A stretch of 64,000 bases of DNA from Phymorhynchus buccinoides (taxonomy: Eukaryota; Mollusca; Gastropoda; Neogastropoda; Raphitomidae). The stretch spans positions 35,911,704-35,975,703 of the forward strand of contig CM065686.1 in assembly GCA_017654935.2 (NCBI GenBank). Reading direction: 5' to 3'. Positions within the stretch are counted from its first letter, which is position 1. Each line of letters begins with the position of its first letter. Below, in pieces: positions 35,372 to 56,972 of this stretch. Both the position numbers and the translations under genes were made by a program. The notes below the pieces were generated by a model. It had not been told where the DNA came from and ran no database searches. It worked only from the letters and a program-made list of their open reading frames with translations.

Positions 35372-36629
35372 GTGTGTGTGTGTGCGTGTGTGTGTGTGTG
35401 CATACATGTGTTCAGGGATTTGTTTTCCTTTTTTCTCTCGGGCTAGTGAAAATGTGTTCGGGCGAGCAACAGTTCTATTAAGTTACTCGCCAGGATGGCT
35501 AGTGAAATTTTAAAGTTTGGCCAGCCCTTAAAGTACTATGTGAATCTGGCAAGTTATGAAGTTAGCAAAACATACCTCAGTTCTGCCACCACCCCCAACA
35601 GCCACCACAACGGCTTCTTGCACTTTGCCTTGCGCCTTCTCGGGGATCATGATTCCTCCCTTGGTCTTCACCTCCGGCAGGTTACGTTCCACCAGGATCC
35701 GGTCGAACATTGGCAGGAACTTCTTGAATGCACGTGCCTGCAAGTGTAACAGTGAAAGTGTAATGTTAGGAAAGGAGTCATGTATTTCAAGCTTGAAAAG
35801 TAAACCATCTGTTCTACTTCTTCTAGAGTCCAGTTCTTCTTCTTCCACTGTTCCAGTAATGTTCACCTGTCAAATACTGGTAGTTACTAACATTTAATGA
35901 TGTACTGGGGTTCAAGATCAAGATGCAATGTGCGGGATAAAAGCCACCCTTAGCTGCCCGAATCCAATTCGGCCGAACAGGTGTTCGGTCGAAACGAGCT
36001 TAGTCAATTAAGGGTCTTTTCATTTTCGCCCGAACAAACAACGAATCCATCGTTCGGCCGAACAGTGGTTTTGTTCCTTAGCCTAATCTAACCCGAAACA
36101 AACTGTGCGGAAGTGACCATTTGACCCCAACGTCATAGTGAGGCTCAAAGGCCTTCTTCAGTAAACATGTAGGCCTAGGCTAAGCCTAGAAAATCCCCCA
36201 CGCCCTTAAATTTGTGCATCTCGTCTATAGAAAGAAAATAACCGAGAAGTAACTTTTTTTTTAAGGGGAAGCAATAGCATTGAATTATCTTCATATAATA
36301 AAATGATGTGACGATGACAGATCGATGAACAGGCCTTTGGTAAACTACAGTGGGGTGAAGCCTAGGGCTTGACATTATTTTTTTTATAGTCACTACATCA
36401 GTGTGTGCGTATTTGTGTGTGTGTGTGCGCATGTTTGTGTTGTGTGTGCGCGTGTGATGCGTTCATGTAGGCCCCTATTCGAGTGTATGTATGCATGGTG
36501 TGTGTGTGTGTGCGTGTGTAGGTGTGTGTGTGTGCTTGTGCTCGGTGTGTGTGTGTGTATGTTGTTGTGAATATTATGTTGTTATTTCATGCTTGTGAAT
36601 TGTGTGACAATGCATACATGTATTAGGCC

Positions 36630-36672
<43 letters not shown>

Positions 36673-38827
36673 CACAGTAGTTGATTAATATGTGTATTGT
36701 TTTTGTCTGCTCATGTTATTGGATTTTTGTTTCATGTTTTTATTCCATTTCAATTTTGTGTAACGATGGATTCGTTGTTTGTTCAGGCGAAAATGAAAAG
36801 ACCCTTAATTGACTTCGCTCGTTTATGTTTAAGTCTGTGGGATTCGTCAGTCACTTTGCATTATGATCTAGACTAACATCTGACGGCAAGAAAGAAAAAG
36901 GTAATCGGAAGAAAAAACAATGGCGTGTTTTGGATATATCACTGATCTAAAAATAAAGATCAGCGACAATTTTTTTTCCTTCAAGTATGAAGAGTTCTCG
37001 TGTTCGTCCGAACAAGAAACTTGTTCGCAGGATACGACTTGTGAACGAGATTCGGCTCGAACGGCTGTTCGGACGAACAACGAAGCGCTGTTCGGGCTGC
37101 ATGTTCAGGGGCAATTAAGGGAAAACTCTGTTCGGCCGAACATTTTTGTTCGGCGAACACAGATTCGGGCTGTCCGTTCGGGCAGCTAAGGGTGGCTTTA
37201 AGACTAAGAGCTCATATAAAGGAAAAGGTTCACAGTGGCTTTATGCAAAAAGCAATTTACATACTTGTGGTGGTACCATAGCCGATGAGGTTTAACCGAG
37301 GCGTGGTTACTGCTACACCTAGATCTGTATTGTTAAAAAATAGGGACTTTACAGTTTACTGGTGTTGCACTGCCTCCGGGCATTGCCTCCAGTATTGTTC
37401 CCATCATCTTTGTATCTACAAATGTCCCATATCTGTTCCAGACCGAGGACGTAAAACACCATTTTTCATTTGTGGCTAGAGGTACAGCATTCTTGCAACA
37501 GTCAGACCATGTTCAGGTCTGACTTCCCAGTCAAATTTTTCGTCAACAAATGCATTTTCTTATTTCGTATATTTAACGCATCTTCGTAAAGGAATATCGT
37601 TACTACGACGTTAGGAACATGTCAGAGTTAATGTTAGTACAGTGGCACCTCCCTTTATATAAGACATCCCACTATAACTATAAGACTACCTCCCATATAA
37701 GACCTACTTCTCTGAGACATTGCCCTTCTTTGTAAGTATTAAAATCACCTCCCTTATAAGACCTCAATTTGGATGATTTTTGAAGGTCTTATAAGGGAAG
37801 TTCCATTGTAGTTTTTAAAAAATGAGATTTGCAGTAATTGCACACAATTTATGGGTCCCGTGATTGAGCGGGGATTTAATATATTTCTCAAATCCTATCT
37901 TATCCCATGCTGCGCATCTTCGTCTTTGAACCCCTGTATGTCAATAATTGCCGATAAACGGCAGGTGGACATTACTGGAAGAAGCAGCGCCGTACCTGTA
38001 GCCTGGAGAATGTGAGATACGGGCCCATACCCTGAGCCTCTGCCGAAAAGGTTTGGGATAAATAAAAACAATTTGCAACCTCTTCAGTAGGCTATATGCA
38101 TTTACTGATTTAGAAACAAGAAGGAAATTATAATTATTCAATTTCAACCAAAGGCCAAGCTTCAGTACTTCACTACTTGCCGCCCACATTAAATACATCA
38201 GCGTTTACACATTGTCACAAATTTGCTGCATTTAAAAAACGCTGCATGGCATTGAGGGGTTAAAGAATAAAGTACTTACACTCTATAAAAACATACTAGG
38301 CTAGGGATGGGATGGATGAGAAGTGGTGGGGTCACTAACTCTAGTAACTACTAACTGGGGTGGCTTTTTAAAACAGTTAACTGCAACTTGGCCTTTGGTT
38401 GAAATTGAATAATTATAATTTCCTTGTTTCTAAATCAGTAAATCATAATGCATCCTCCATCAACGAATGTTTTAATATACTTTTATTAGTTTTAAGCTTG
38501 TTTTGTCCCTACCTACCTACCTACCTTGACATAATAGTAGCATCAAAGGATTTAACCGCATCAGAAAGCGATAATTGTTAGCCACGGGTTTGACTAGGAA
38601 AACTCAAAAAAGGACATTCGTGGAAGTCGACCTCCGTCACCTGCGGCCAGGCCCAGGGGGCACATGATGATGATCATCTGATCATAGCAGACGAGGAAAG
38701 CAGGCAAAACGCTTCAGCAGATTATATTGCATTATTGCTACTTGGATATTTACAATAATTTAGAGAGATACAAGGAAAACTGTAAAAATCACCACACAAT
38801 CTTGACAAAATGTTACTTTCATACCAT
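32704..38827 (-). CDS. HSPE1: Hsp10 / chaperonin 10, mitochondrial co-chaperonin (complete, 4 coding exons)
   Basis: Hsp10 caps the Hsp60 chamber in the mitochondrial matrix. Coding exons on the minus strand are 38827-38825 (the ATG alone, directly followed by donor GTATGA), 35737-35576, 34061-33972 and 32757-32704. All are phase 0 and sum to 102 aa, the usual family length. The protein starts MARAFKKFLPMFDRILVER. The mobile loop is at about residues 23-36 with GGIMI, the hydrophobic tripeptide that docks on Hsp60. VGDKVLLPEYGGTK forms the core strand and DYFLFRDGDLLGKFESQ the end. The 3.1-kb first intron, starting after the initiator codon, holds a Harbinger-like element. The gene is divergent from Hsp60. 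Confidence 0.95.
33590..33950. repeat. Duplicated phrases in Hsp10 intron 3
   Basis: GGTCTAAGAAACAG near 33689 is inverted at 33925 (GTTTCTTAGACC), and GGACCAATCAACAACAAGAAATG is followed 30 bp later by a copy. Probably a small inverted-repeat element; its ends are not resolved. Confidence 0.45.
34540..34850 (+). mobile_element. tRNA-derived SINE in Hsp10 intron 2
   Basis: GTAGAGTGGTACAGAGGTAA, then GCGTTAGCCTCGT and CCGAGTTCGAACCTGAG, resembles a tRNA head with box A and a clear box B (GAGTTCGAACC). The non-tRNA tail has GAGGCCTTACGGTCTGACTG and CTTTCGGATGAGATGTGTGC. Relatives lie inverted at 41320-41465 and, as a tail fragment only, at 40480-40545. Confidence 0.7.
35331..35402. repeat. (GT)n microsatellite
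   Basis: GT tract with two CGT interruptions, preceded by a pyrimidine-rich stretch at 35200-35330. Confidence 0.95.
35941..37198. mobile_element. PIF/Harbinger-like non-autonomous element in Hsp10 intron 1
   Basis: The ends are AAGCCACCCTTAGCTGCCCG and its reverse complement. TAA on each side (35938-35940 and 37199-37201) is the 3-bp target typical of PIF/Harbinger. Both sub-terminal regions carry palindromic boxes such as TGTTCGGCCGAACA, plus the shared phrase AATTAAGGG. The interior has a GT tract and an (AGT)n array (36631-36672). No transposase. Confidence 0.75.
37284..37470 (+). repeat. Dispersed repeat D180, third copy
   Basis: Opposite orientation to 3985-4168. Contains GAGGCGTGGTTACTGCTACA, GCCTCCGGGCATTGCC and GTTCCCATCATCTTTGTA. 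Confidence 0.72.
37638..37810. mobile_element. Tc1/mariner-like MITE, second copy
   Basis: Starts TACAGTGGCACCTCCCTT and ends AAGGGAAGTTCCATTGTA. Interior TAAGACCTACTTCTCTGAGAC matches the reverse complement of the copy at 30246-30428. Confidence 0.8.
38093..38448. repeat. Inverted repeat with 60-bp arms
   Basis: AAATTATAATTATTCAATTT with AACCAAAGGCCAAG near 38130-38160 is inverted at 38389-38448 (CTTGGCCTTTGGTTGAAATTG). About 230 bp separate the arms. Located just downstream of the Hsp10 initiator exon, in its first intron. Confidence 0.6.
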
Positions 38828-38875
38828 GATTTGTTTTTGAGGAGGATCAGTGATTTCTCGTGAGCTCTCAACTAG

Positions 38876-38896
38876 CAGTCTGGAACGTTCCACGTG
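38876..38896. promoter_or_regulatory. Heat-shock-element-like site between Hsp10 and Hsp60
   Basis: AGTCTGGAACGTTCCACGTG holds two perfect adjoining HSF pentamers (GGAAC, GTTCC) and one two-thirds match (AGTCT). It overlaps a CACGTG E-box. It lies about 55 bases upstream of the Hsp10 ATG, on the side facing Hsp60, where a shared heat-inducible promoter is expected. Confidence 0.55.
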
Positions 38897-38939
38897 CTCT
38901 TGTAGCGCATGTGTGGTGACCTTTACGCAGGGAGATGTT

Positions 38940-39655
38940 ATTTAAACCAATGTCATAAGCAAATAATTATTTAGAAAAAAACAATTATGGGTTGCAAAGG
39001 AAACAATCAATATGCTCAGAAATCATTTTAACTGTTACTGTATCATGTCAAAATAATATTTATTGAAAATAATTGATATTTGTTAATCTTTGTAAGAAAA
39101 CGTTGAAATTGCATCAGAAAACATGCATAGTCAGTTTTCACTCACAATTTCTTTTATAAAAAATAGTATTTTGTGGCTACAGTTATGAAAAATATAACAC
39201 ATTAAGTGAACAGTAAATATGAATGGTAGCTAGTTAATATCAGTTTATTTATTTGCAAACGGAAACTGTTTAAAACTTTTTATATATATTTTTTTGCATA
39301 ATAATACATGTTCCGGGCTGCTTTCATAACGAAAGCCTCCCTCGGGTTACAGCAGTGAAGGTCAAACCTCTCGGGCATTTGGACGGCGTGTGGACCGGCT
39401 AGGAAGGTACATTTGGAGGAGAAAAATCAAGTTACTTTCCGATTCTGGCATAATAATTTGCGTTAAGATTGCAGTTATTTCATATTTTGAATCAAGACAG
39501 GTAACATGTGTTAAAAATTGTTGCGATTTAAATTAAGGGGAGATAATAGACTTCATTTATAAAATTTTCTATTTCGCTCCACGTGTTCTGCAACAAAATC
39601 AGACTAGAGCAGTGCACTTAGAGACTCAGACTGACAGTCAAGGCTATTGGATGTA
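38940..39655. other. Divergent intergenic or 5' region between Hsp10 and Hsp60
   Basis: No coding frame. Hsp60 must have at least one non-coding 5' exon, because its start codon lies just after a splice acceptor (AG at 43724-43725). A plausible donor, GGAAG/GTACAT, stands near 39405 after a GC-richer patch (39305-39405), but I cannot prove it is used. Confidence 0.4.
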
Positions 39656-39659
39656 ATCT

Positions 39660-40225
39660 GGAAATGCACATAAGTAAACATATTCTGAATCATTTCAATT
39701 CCTTTGACTTATTTCATCAAAACCAATCAGGGTTTAGAGCTAACCATTCGTGCCACACCGCTTTAAGTAAGTTTAACCAACCTGGTAGATCAGTGGTTTA
39801 TTAATATTAACAACGATGAAATTACAGGTGTTCTTGCTGTTGATTTCATGAAAGCCTTTGATGTTGATCGTAACCTCTTGCTAAAAAAACTAAAAATGTA
39901 TGGCATTACTAATACCTTAGAATTCCTATCGTCTTTTTTATCAGATAGAAAGCAAAGAGTCTTTCTAAATGAATCTGAATCCTGTATAAAGTCTGTTGAT
40001 TTTGGTGTTCCCCAAGGTTCAGTCCTTGGCCCCATCTTATTTTCAATATACATTAATGATCTGCCTCTTTTTCTTACAACTCCCACTGAAATGTTTGCAG
40101 ATGATACGACTATACATACTAGTGATAGTAAAGTAGATAAGGTTTTTACTTGTTTACAGGACAATGTTGACAAACTAATTGAATGCAGCAGGAAAAAGAT
40201 GGGTTTTAAGAGAGGTTTTGAATGA
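39660..40225 (+). pseudogene. Non-LTR reverse-transcriptase fragment (5' truncated, frameshifted)
   Basis: Upstream frame gives FHQNQSGFRANHSCHTAL. After a shift near 39770 the frame reads VLAVDFMKAFD, then GVPQGSVLGPILFSIYIN and FADDTTIHT. These are RT motifs, including the catalytic FADD, of CR1/Jockey-type elements. It runs out at about 40190, where an oppositely oriented element begins. Confidence 0.88.
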
Positions 40226-40330
40226 GGAGACTGAGTTGGAGTGTCGGAGAGGAGAAGGCAGAGAATTCCAAAGAGATGGTGCTTGACAAGAAAAAGAACG
40301 TTGGCCAGCAGATTTACAGTCATAGAGGCA
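40175..40330 (-). pseudogene. Second non-LTR fragment, C-terminal tail, opposite strand
   Basis: Minus frame CQAPSLWNSLPSPLRHSNSV then SSFKTSLKTHLFPAAF is the canonical extreme C-terminus of many non-LTR ORF2 proteins (LWNSLP--LR----S--FK--LKTHLF). It faces the RT fragment at 39660-40225, so two insertions abut tail to tail. Confidence 0.8.
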
Positions 40331-40396
40331 TCTGTGAAATTCGGGTTGCTCCCACCTGGAGCATGCGATTTCTGTGTGACTGATGAAGTGTGTGTG

Positions 40397-40420
40397 TGGG
40401 GGGGGGGGGGGGGGGGGAAA
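40397..40420 (+). repeat. Poly-G tract
   Basis: A G homopolymer of about 20 bp after a short GT run. Confidence 0.9.
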
Positions 40421-40872
40421 GAAAGGGGGTTGTAAATTTTGACCAAATGACAACTTTTTCATTGCCACTGGGATTAACGTGTGCTAAGTGCATGGGCACA
40501 CGGGACCTCAGGTTTATCATCTCATCCGAAAGACTCGTCGTTCCAGGCATGCCAATAGTCCGCGAATTCGCAGAAATCCGCGAAAAACGAAATTCGGCAC
40601 ACACAAAAAAGAAAATGCGGTCAACGAAATTGTGCCTTTTACTTCGCGTGAAGTTCGTTTGACGCCAAGCGTTTGGCTCTGCAAGGTAGTCCAGCAAGGA
40701 TTACTCCCTCGTACCGCGCATGCGTATTCATGATAACTTTCTTTCCAGTTTTGTCTTTCCTTCATTGAAAGCACGAAAACAAGTTTTCCTAGAAGAAATA
40801 CTAATAGACGAGAGATTTTAAAGTGAACTCTTCAAAATGCCGAGGCGGATGGAACATCTGGCACATGTGGCA

Positions 40873-40875
<3 letters not shown>

Positions 40876-40942
<67 letters not shown>
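40876..40942. repeat. (CT)n microsatellite
   Basis: A perfect CT run. A poly-C tract follows at 41078-41105. Confidence 0.96.
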
Positions 40943-40945
<3 letters not shown>

Positions 40946-41319
40946 TACAACTGTCTTTGCCCAGTTTTGCTGTATTACTACAGTATTAGTCTCTTTTGCA
41001 CACAGTATCCTTAAGATAAAAATATAAGATTAATTTAATGTAATTGTTGCCTAAGTAACTAAATACACATCTTTCTCCCCCCCCCCCCCCCCCCCCCCCC
41101 CCCCCTTTCCTCTTTTTATCTGTCTCACATAGACTCATTTTGTAACATTAAAAGTACTGTTTTCAGGCTGAAAGAAAGCATAAAAAGCTCAAATAGTTGC
41201 AGGAGAGGCTTTCTTTACCTTGTCGAATAGCTTTGTCTTCAGCTTCAGGGGGCGTTGCAAGCCCCCTGGACCCCCAAACTTTATTTTCAGAGAAAACTGC
41301 TTTTCCTCCATTGGCATGC

Positions 41320-41465
41320 CTGCATTCAGACCGTAAGGCCTAGTGCAAAATGAGAGGAAAAATCCCCTGTACGTGTGGTCCACTAACCCAGGTTCGAGCT
41401 CGGGTTTGCTTGACACAAGGCGAACACTTTACCTTTGTGCCAGTCTCTGCCACTCTACACTCCAT
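41320..41465 (-). mobile_element. tRNA-derived SINE, inverted copy
   Basis: On the minus strand it reads GGAGTGTAGAGTGGCAGAGA at the head, then a degenerate box-B-like GAGCTCGAACC, GGGGATTTTTCCTCTCA and GCCTTACGGTCTGAATG, matching the SINE at 34540-34850. Confidence 0.68.
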
Positions 41466-41910
41466 ATAATAGGACGTATATATAATACGTCCTCTATAGC
41501 ACTACAGTATACTTGCCACCGACGTATGTCATATATATATATATATATATATATGTCGCTGCTAAGTAGCGATTTCGCCGCATTCAAAAATTGCACGTCA
41601 AACCAGCGGCGCATACGCAACTAACAGGTGGCACCGAAGGGGGTAATTTGGGTCATATAGTGATACACTGATATACTACTACCAAGCAGCGGGATTGTCT
41701 TCTCAACTTTTCATTGCTGTACGTTGTTTTATGTACAATTCTACAAAGCACTCGTCAGAATTGCTTATTCCCCATCCGAAGGAAGGATTTGCACTAATCG
41801 TTGATCTAATTATTAGCCTGTAACATTTTTAGTAAGTAATTAACACTTTCATAAACTGATTATTTGCACCAATCTATGCCTTTGGCGCCTCTGTGTGTGT
41901 GTGTGTTTGT

Positions 41911-42650
41911 TTGCCCTGTAACAGTGTAAGTGTAACTCATGTACCGGTGCACGGAATCACTTCAAATGTTGTGTGGTGGTGTATCAATTATCATGGTACA
42001 CCCTAACACAGGTGGTCCCATAGAAAATTTAAACCTCCGGTGCAAACCTCCACCAAGGAAGACTCACTTTTCTGTAAAGCATGTTCGCTCTTTAGTTCAG
42101 TCACATACCATTACTCATATTTACTGGCATTAATTAGACAGATTTTGTGTCTGGGTGTGACATGGTTATGGTACTTAGATGGTCTCGTAAATTTCGAGCC
42201 TCCAGTGCAAACCTCCGCCAAGGAAGACTCACTTTTCTGTAAGATTTTTGTTCACCCTGTAACTCTTGAACTGGTGCACAGAATTGCTTCAAATTTTGTG
42301 TGATGGTGTATCATGCTGCAGATATGGTCCCATAGAAAATTTGAATCTCCAGTATAGATCTCCGCCAAGAACTCACTTTTCTGTAAGATATGTTTGCCCT
42401 GTAACTCGCACACCATTGGACAGAATCGTTTCAAATTTTGTGTTGAGGTGTTTCATGGTACCTAGATGGTCCCATAGGAATTTTAAACTTCCATGCAAAC
42501 CTCCACCGAGGAAGACTCACAAAACCAAAGTTTCCTTTTATAAATATTTCATGTCCGAGCTGTATTTTATGAACCAGTGGACAGAATTGCTTCAAATTTT
42601 ATGTGGTTGTGTATGAAAGTGCAGGAATGGTCCCATAGAAAACAAATATA
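41911..42650. repeat. Diverged tandem repeat of about 150 bp, five units
   Basis: Each unit contains a variant of CCCTGTAACTC, CACAGAATTGCTTCAAATTT, GGTGTATCATGG, GGTCCCATAGAAAATTT and CCTCCGCCAAGGAAGACTCA. Lies in Hsp60 5' sequence. Divergence is much higher than in the 1.08-kb array at 49-52.7 kb. Confidence 0.7.
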
Positions 42651-42654
42651 AACG

Positions 42655-43640
42655 TGCTGACCTTAACCTTGAAGTTTGACCTTGAAACCGAAATTTCTTC
42701 TTGAGGCCATATCTTTCACATCATTGGACATGCAATTTTCAAACTTGGGATGGGCAAGCATTGGCTAATGGTGATTTAAAATATTGGGTACCAGTCAAAG
42801 TCAAGGACATAGACCTTGGAGGTGTCAAATTGGTGTGCAAAGTATTATCTTATGACCTTGACCTTGACTTTTTAACTTATCTTTTTTTTACCTCTGTTTC
42901 TGTATGTTAGTCGAAAGGGCCACTTTTGTGGCAATTTATCTATGAAAACTAGGGGAGAACATATACCTTTAATTCTCTCTATTCTCTACCTGTGGCTGTA
43001 GTTCGGACACCATTGGGTTTACACCCACACTATATTTCTTGATCAGCATGACCTAAGGAATGCAATTGAAGACATTTAAAATCCACTTGACCTTGACCTT
43101 TATAGTTGACCTTGAAGCCGTTATAATTATGAAAAGTGTAATCCTAAAACAAATAGCCATAGCTTGAAAATGGTTGGCTGTAGACCACTTCAAACCATTA
43201 TAATTTATATTCACGATAAGCATCACTGGGCGGATACAGTGGGAGACATTTTGAGGTGCTATTCAGAATTCTGGTGACTGCTATTATGAAGACCCAGGCC
43301 ATTTGCATAAAACAAACAATTGTAGTATGAAAACTATTGGTTGTAAACCCCTTTAGCCATATATACATTATACTTGCAATTAGCATCACTGGAGGTATGC
43401 AGTGGAAGACATTTTGAAGTGCTGCTCTGAGGACTGCTATTCTGAAAACCTGGGCTGATTCATATTTTTTTTATTAAAACGAACAATTGTAGTTTAAAAA
43501 ATGTTGGTTAGACTTAAGAGATCCCTATAACCATGTATATTCGTGATCAACATCACCGGGGAATGCAGTGGGAGACATTTCAATGTGCTATTCTGGCAAC
43601 TGCTATTCTAAAGACCTGTGCCGGGGAAGAGCCGCCGCGA
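42655..43640. repeat. Interval rich in TGACCTTGA motifs and diverged repeats
   Basis: TGACCTTGAA, GACCTTGACCTTGAC, TTGACCTTGACCTTTATAG and GTTGACCTTGAAGCC occur between 42675 and 43115. The phrases GGGAGACATTTTGAGGTGCT, GGAAGACATTTTGAAGTGCT and GGGAGACATTTCAATGTGCT recur at about 43240, 43405 and 43570, showing a repeat of about 165 bp. No gene. Confidence 0.6.
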
Positions 43641-43743
43641 AACGTAGCGAGCGCGGGGCATAGCTGCTTGTCCTTTTGCAATTTTACTGATCAGTGCGTG
43701 TACCGTTTTCATTGTCTTTGCACAGAACACAAATCAGATCAAC

Positions 43744-54075
<10,332 letters not shown>

Positions 54076-54590
54076 GTGACTGAACTGTCTGTGTGTGCGT
54101 GTGCAAACCGCTGCTCATCGTCGCTGAGGAGTGGATGGGGAGGCTCTCAGCACCTTGGTACTCAACAGGTGACTGAACTGTCTGTGTGTGTGTGTGCAAA
54201 CCGCTGCTCATCGTTACTGAGGATGTGGGATGGGAGGCTCTGAGCACCTTAATTTAGTGCTCAACAGGTGACTGCATTGTGTATGTATAAATTTGTGTCT
54301 GTGTGCAAACTGCTGCTCATCATCACTGAGGATGTGGATGAGGTGACTTTGAGCACCTTGGTACTCAACAGGTGACTGAGCTGTCTGTGTGTCCCTGTGC
54401 CTGCAAACCGCTGCTCATCGTTACTGAGGATGTGGATGAGGAGGCTCTTAGCACCTTAGTTTAGTGCTCAACAGGTGACTGAACTGTCTGTGTATTTGTG
54501 TGTGTTTGTGTGTGTGTGCACGCACGCAAACTGCTGCTCATCATCATTAGTGATATGGAAGCTGTGAGTTTGTTCTCAACAAGTGGCTGA
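54076..54590 (+). repeat. Tandem partial copies of Hsp60 coding exon 6's 3' edge
   Basis: GCAAACCGCTGCTCATCGT (or a variant) recurs at about 54103, 54196, 54305, 54403 and 54526. Most copies run through GAGGATGTGGATG and GGCTCT-AGCACCTT, and the first four end CTCAACAGGTGACTG, an exact copy of the true exon edge and donor. The fifth is decayed (CTCAACAAGTGGCTG). Confidence 0.88.
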
Positions 54591-54940
54591 GCATGCATGG
54601 ATGGATGGATAGACAGATGGTCGGCAGGGTGGGTTGGAAGGTGAGCAGATGCATGATTTTTGTTGCTTTCCATTTTCTTGGCCATACATATGAATTATGA
54701 TACAGTGGCATTACCCACATGTCACTCATTACAAGTCCCAACTCGCAGCCACACCCTGGTTTGCCAAGTCGCAAGGCCTGAAAACAGCAATCCAAAGGGA
54801 GAAAGCTATGTCAGGCTGTCAACTGTGTTAAAAAATAGGTGGTTGTAGAATAATTTTTGTAAAGAATATTAGTAATTAATGCTGCTTAAGATTTTTTTTT
54901 TATCAATGTGTATCTTGAAAGCAAGAATGTCTTGGAAATG

Positions 54941-55076
54941 CATCACGTCTTCCCCACAGTACATGATGTTTGGTTGTTCTGTGGGACGTAAAATGATGCT
55001 ACAGCGACCTCCTGACCTTCAGCCCTGAGGTCACCTTGTACATAGTGCTTCAGGTATAGGGACAGGACACACTGGT
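54941..55076 (+). repeat. Dispersed repeat R, left copy
   Basis: ATGCATCACGTCTTCCCCAC through CTGTGGGACGTAAAATGATG, CCTGAGGTCACCTTG and AGGTATAGGGACAGGA. A direct copy lies at 63187-63322. CGTCTTCCCCACAG and CTGTGGGACG are complementary and could form a stem. Confidence 0.8.
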
Positions 55077-55773
55077 TTTACTGAGTTCTGCACATGTATG
55101 TGCTTTTCATAACGACTTCTGGTTTTGTTTGTAAACTCTTTAATAAGATTGACAAATAAGAATATATTAGATGGTCCAGTAGTTTTTTTTCAGCAAGCTT
55201 TTTTGTGTATTTGTCAATTAAGATCAGGTGTTGGGTCTTTTTTGGGGTGGGTGGGGTGGGGCTACTTCTTCTGTGTTGCTGAAACAGTTTTGGATTGTCC
55301 AATTTTTATTTACAAATCCCTGGACTATACTGCACCGTAATTATTTGATAATTGTCCGCTCATTTGAATCCAGTACAGGGATTTGAAGATTTGTGTGAAT
55401 GTTGTCTTCCAATTCAAATGTATGTCTTTAAATCTGACCCACAAAGTGTTCAGAATCATTCATGACTCAGTTTTATGGTTGACTCATTTTTGACTAGACT
55501 CCTGCTGATGACAAGTATTTTCATGCTTTTTTGATAATGATGCAAGTTTGGTTTGGTATGGTTTTGACAGCAGTCATGAAATATCTTTTGAGCTTGTATT
55601 GAGTAGAATGTCTGTTTCAAAATTTATGCACCCTACTGTGATGATAAGTAATCTGGTAAATCTGCTTTCTTTTAACTAATTTCAAAAATCTGCTTTCGTT
55701 TTTTGGTACCTTACCATCATCGTCATTAATTTAGGAAAACTAATCAAATGCTGCAAAAGCTATGGCAATTTGG
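55077..55773. other. Hsp60 intron sequence without features
   Basis: AT-rich; no exon of the remaining Hsp60 protein, no inverted repeat and no recognisable transposon protein. Confidence 0.5.
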
Positions 55774-55806
55774 TAAAGGCGGCTACAGACTATGTGGCTG
55801 CCTCAT

Positions 55807-56970
55807 GTGACTCGATCAGGTCGTGACGTTTCACCTCATTTGCATACCATCAAACTCGATCAGTCTGACTCAGTCGGGCCCAGTCAGGTGACAGGGCCGA
55901 CGAATAGGGCGGGTTCTAAATTTCACTGATCAAGTCAGATGGCTTGTGACGTCTTCTGTGCGGGAAACAAAATTTGATCTACGTCACGACATGATTGCGT
56001 CATATGAGTAGGTAGGACTTGACATTTATTTCTAATTAAGCTATCAAGTTGAAACTTTGCAGGCATATAGCTATTGCTAAGATATGGAACCATGCAAAAT
56101 TTCAGGTCTGTATCTATAATAATTTCTGAGTTATGGGTCTGTAATTTTTGGCTAAAATAACGTTTTTAGCCAAATCGCGATATTTACAAATTTCAAAACA
56201 CCATTGTACAAAAACTAAAGAGCCCAGAGAACTAAGATTTGACAGACTCACTCTCTGCAATATGTACTTAATGCTAATTTATTTTTAACCCATTTACTTT
56301 ACATACTTTTGAGATACATGATCTCAAAAATGCCAAATTTTCAGATTTTTGCGACGGCAAAAAGAGCCAAAAATCAGTGAAAAAGTAAGAGCCCACCATT
56401 TCCTTCAGATTCAAGCTATTTCATAGAAACTTTGCAGACACCCAAACACTGATAATATGTTAAATCTTGCAAAATATTTAGACTATGTAAGTGATACTTC
56501 TGTAGATATTGACCTTTAAAGTTTGCAATAAAAGACGTTTTTCTAGCAAAACGCATAATTCGCCATTTTTAAAACATCAGAAAATGCAAACTATTAGAAC
56601 TACAGACCTAAAATTTGGAGGGCATAGTCTTTACAACACATACTTCAAAATTGCATATCGTTAAATCCATTGGTTTGTGCATGTTCAAGATATATATGTT
56701 GAAAACTTTCACATTTTCAGATTTTCGCAACACAATAGAAGATGGGGAAGGGTTGGCGGAAAAAAAAAATCAATGACTTGTCATTTTTTAAACCACTACA
56801 TTAATGAGAAGACATTTTATATCAATAAACAACTCATAATATCACACTGGATAAGCACTTTGAAAGCATGATTTTTAAATAACTGCGTTAATGCATTTTG
56901 TGGTATTCATTAGTTGAATTTTACATACCATAAAAGTGTACTGGATTTATGTGTTGAATCAACAGTGCAT
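55807..56970. other. Left sub-terminal non-coding region of the transposon
   Basis: After a GC-richer 150 bp (CGATCAGGTCGTGACGTTTC, CTGACTCAGTCGGGCCCAGT) the DNA is AT-rich. It contains diverged internal repeats around TTGAAACTTTGCAGGCATAT (56050) and TAGAAACTTTGCAGACACCC (56425). Downstream of the transposase gene, it would contain its 3' untranslated region. Confidence 0.55.
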
Positions 56971-56972
56971 AT

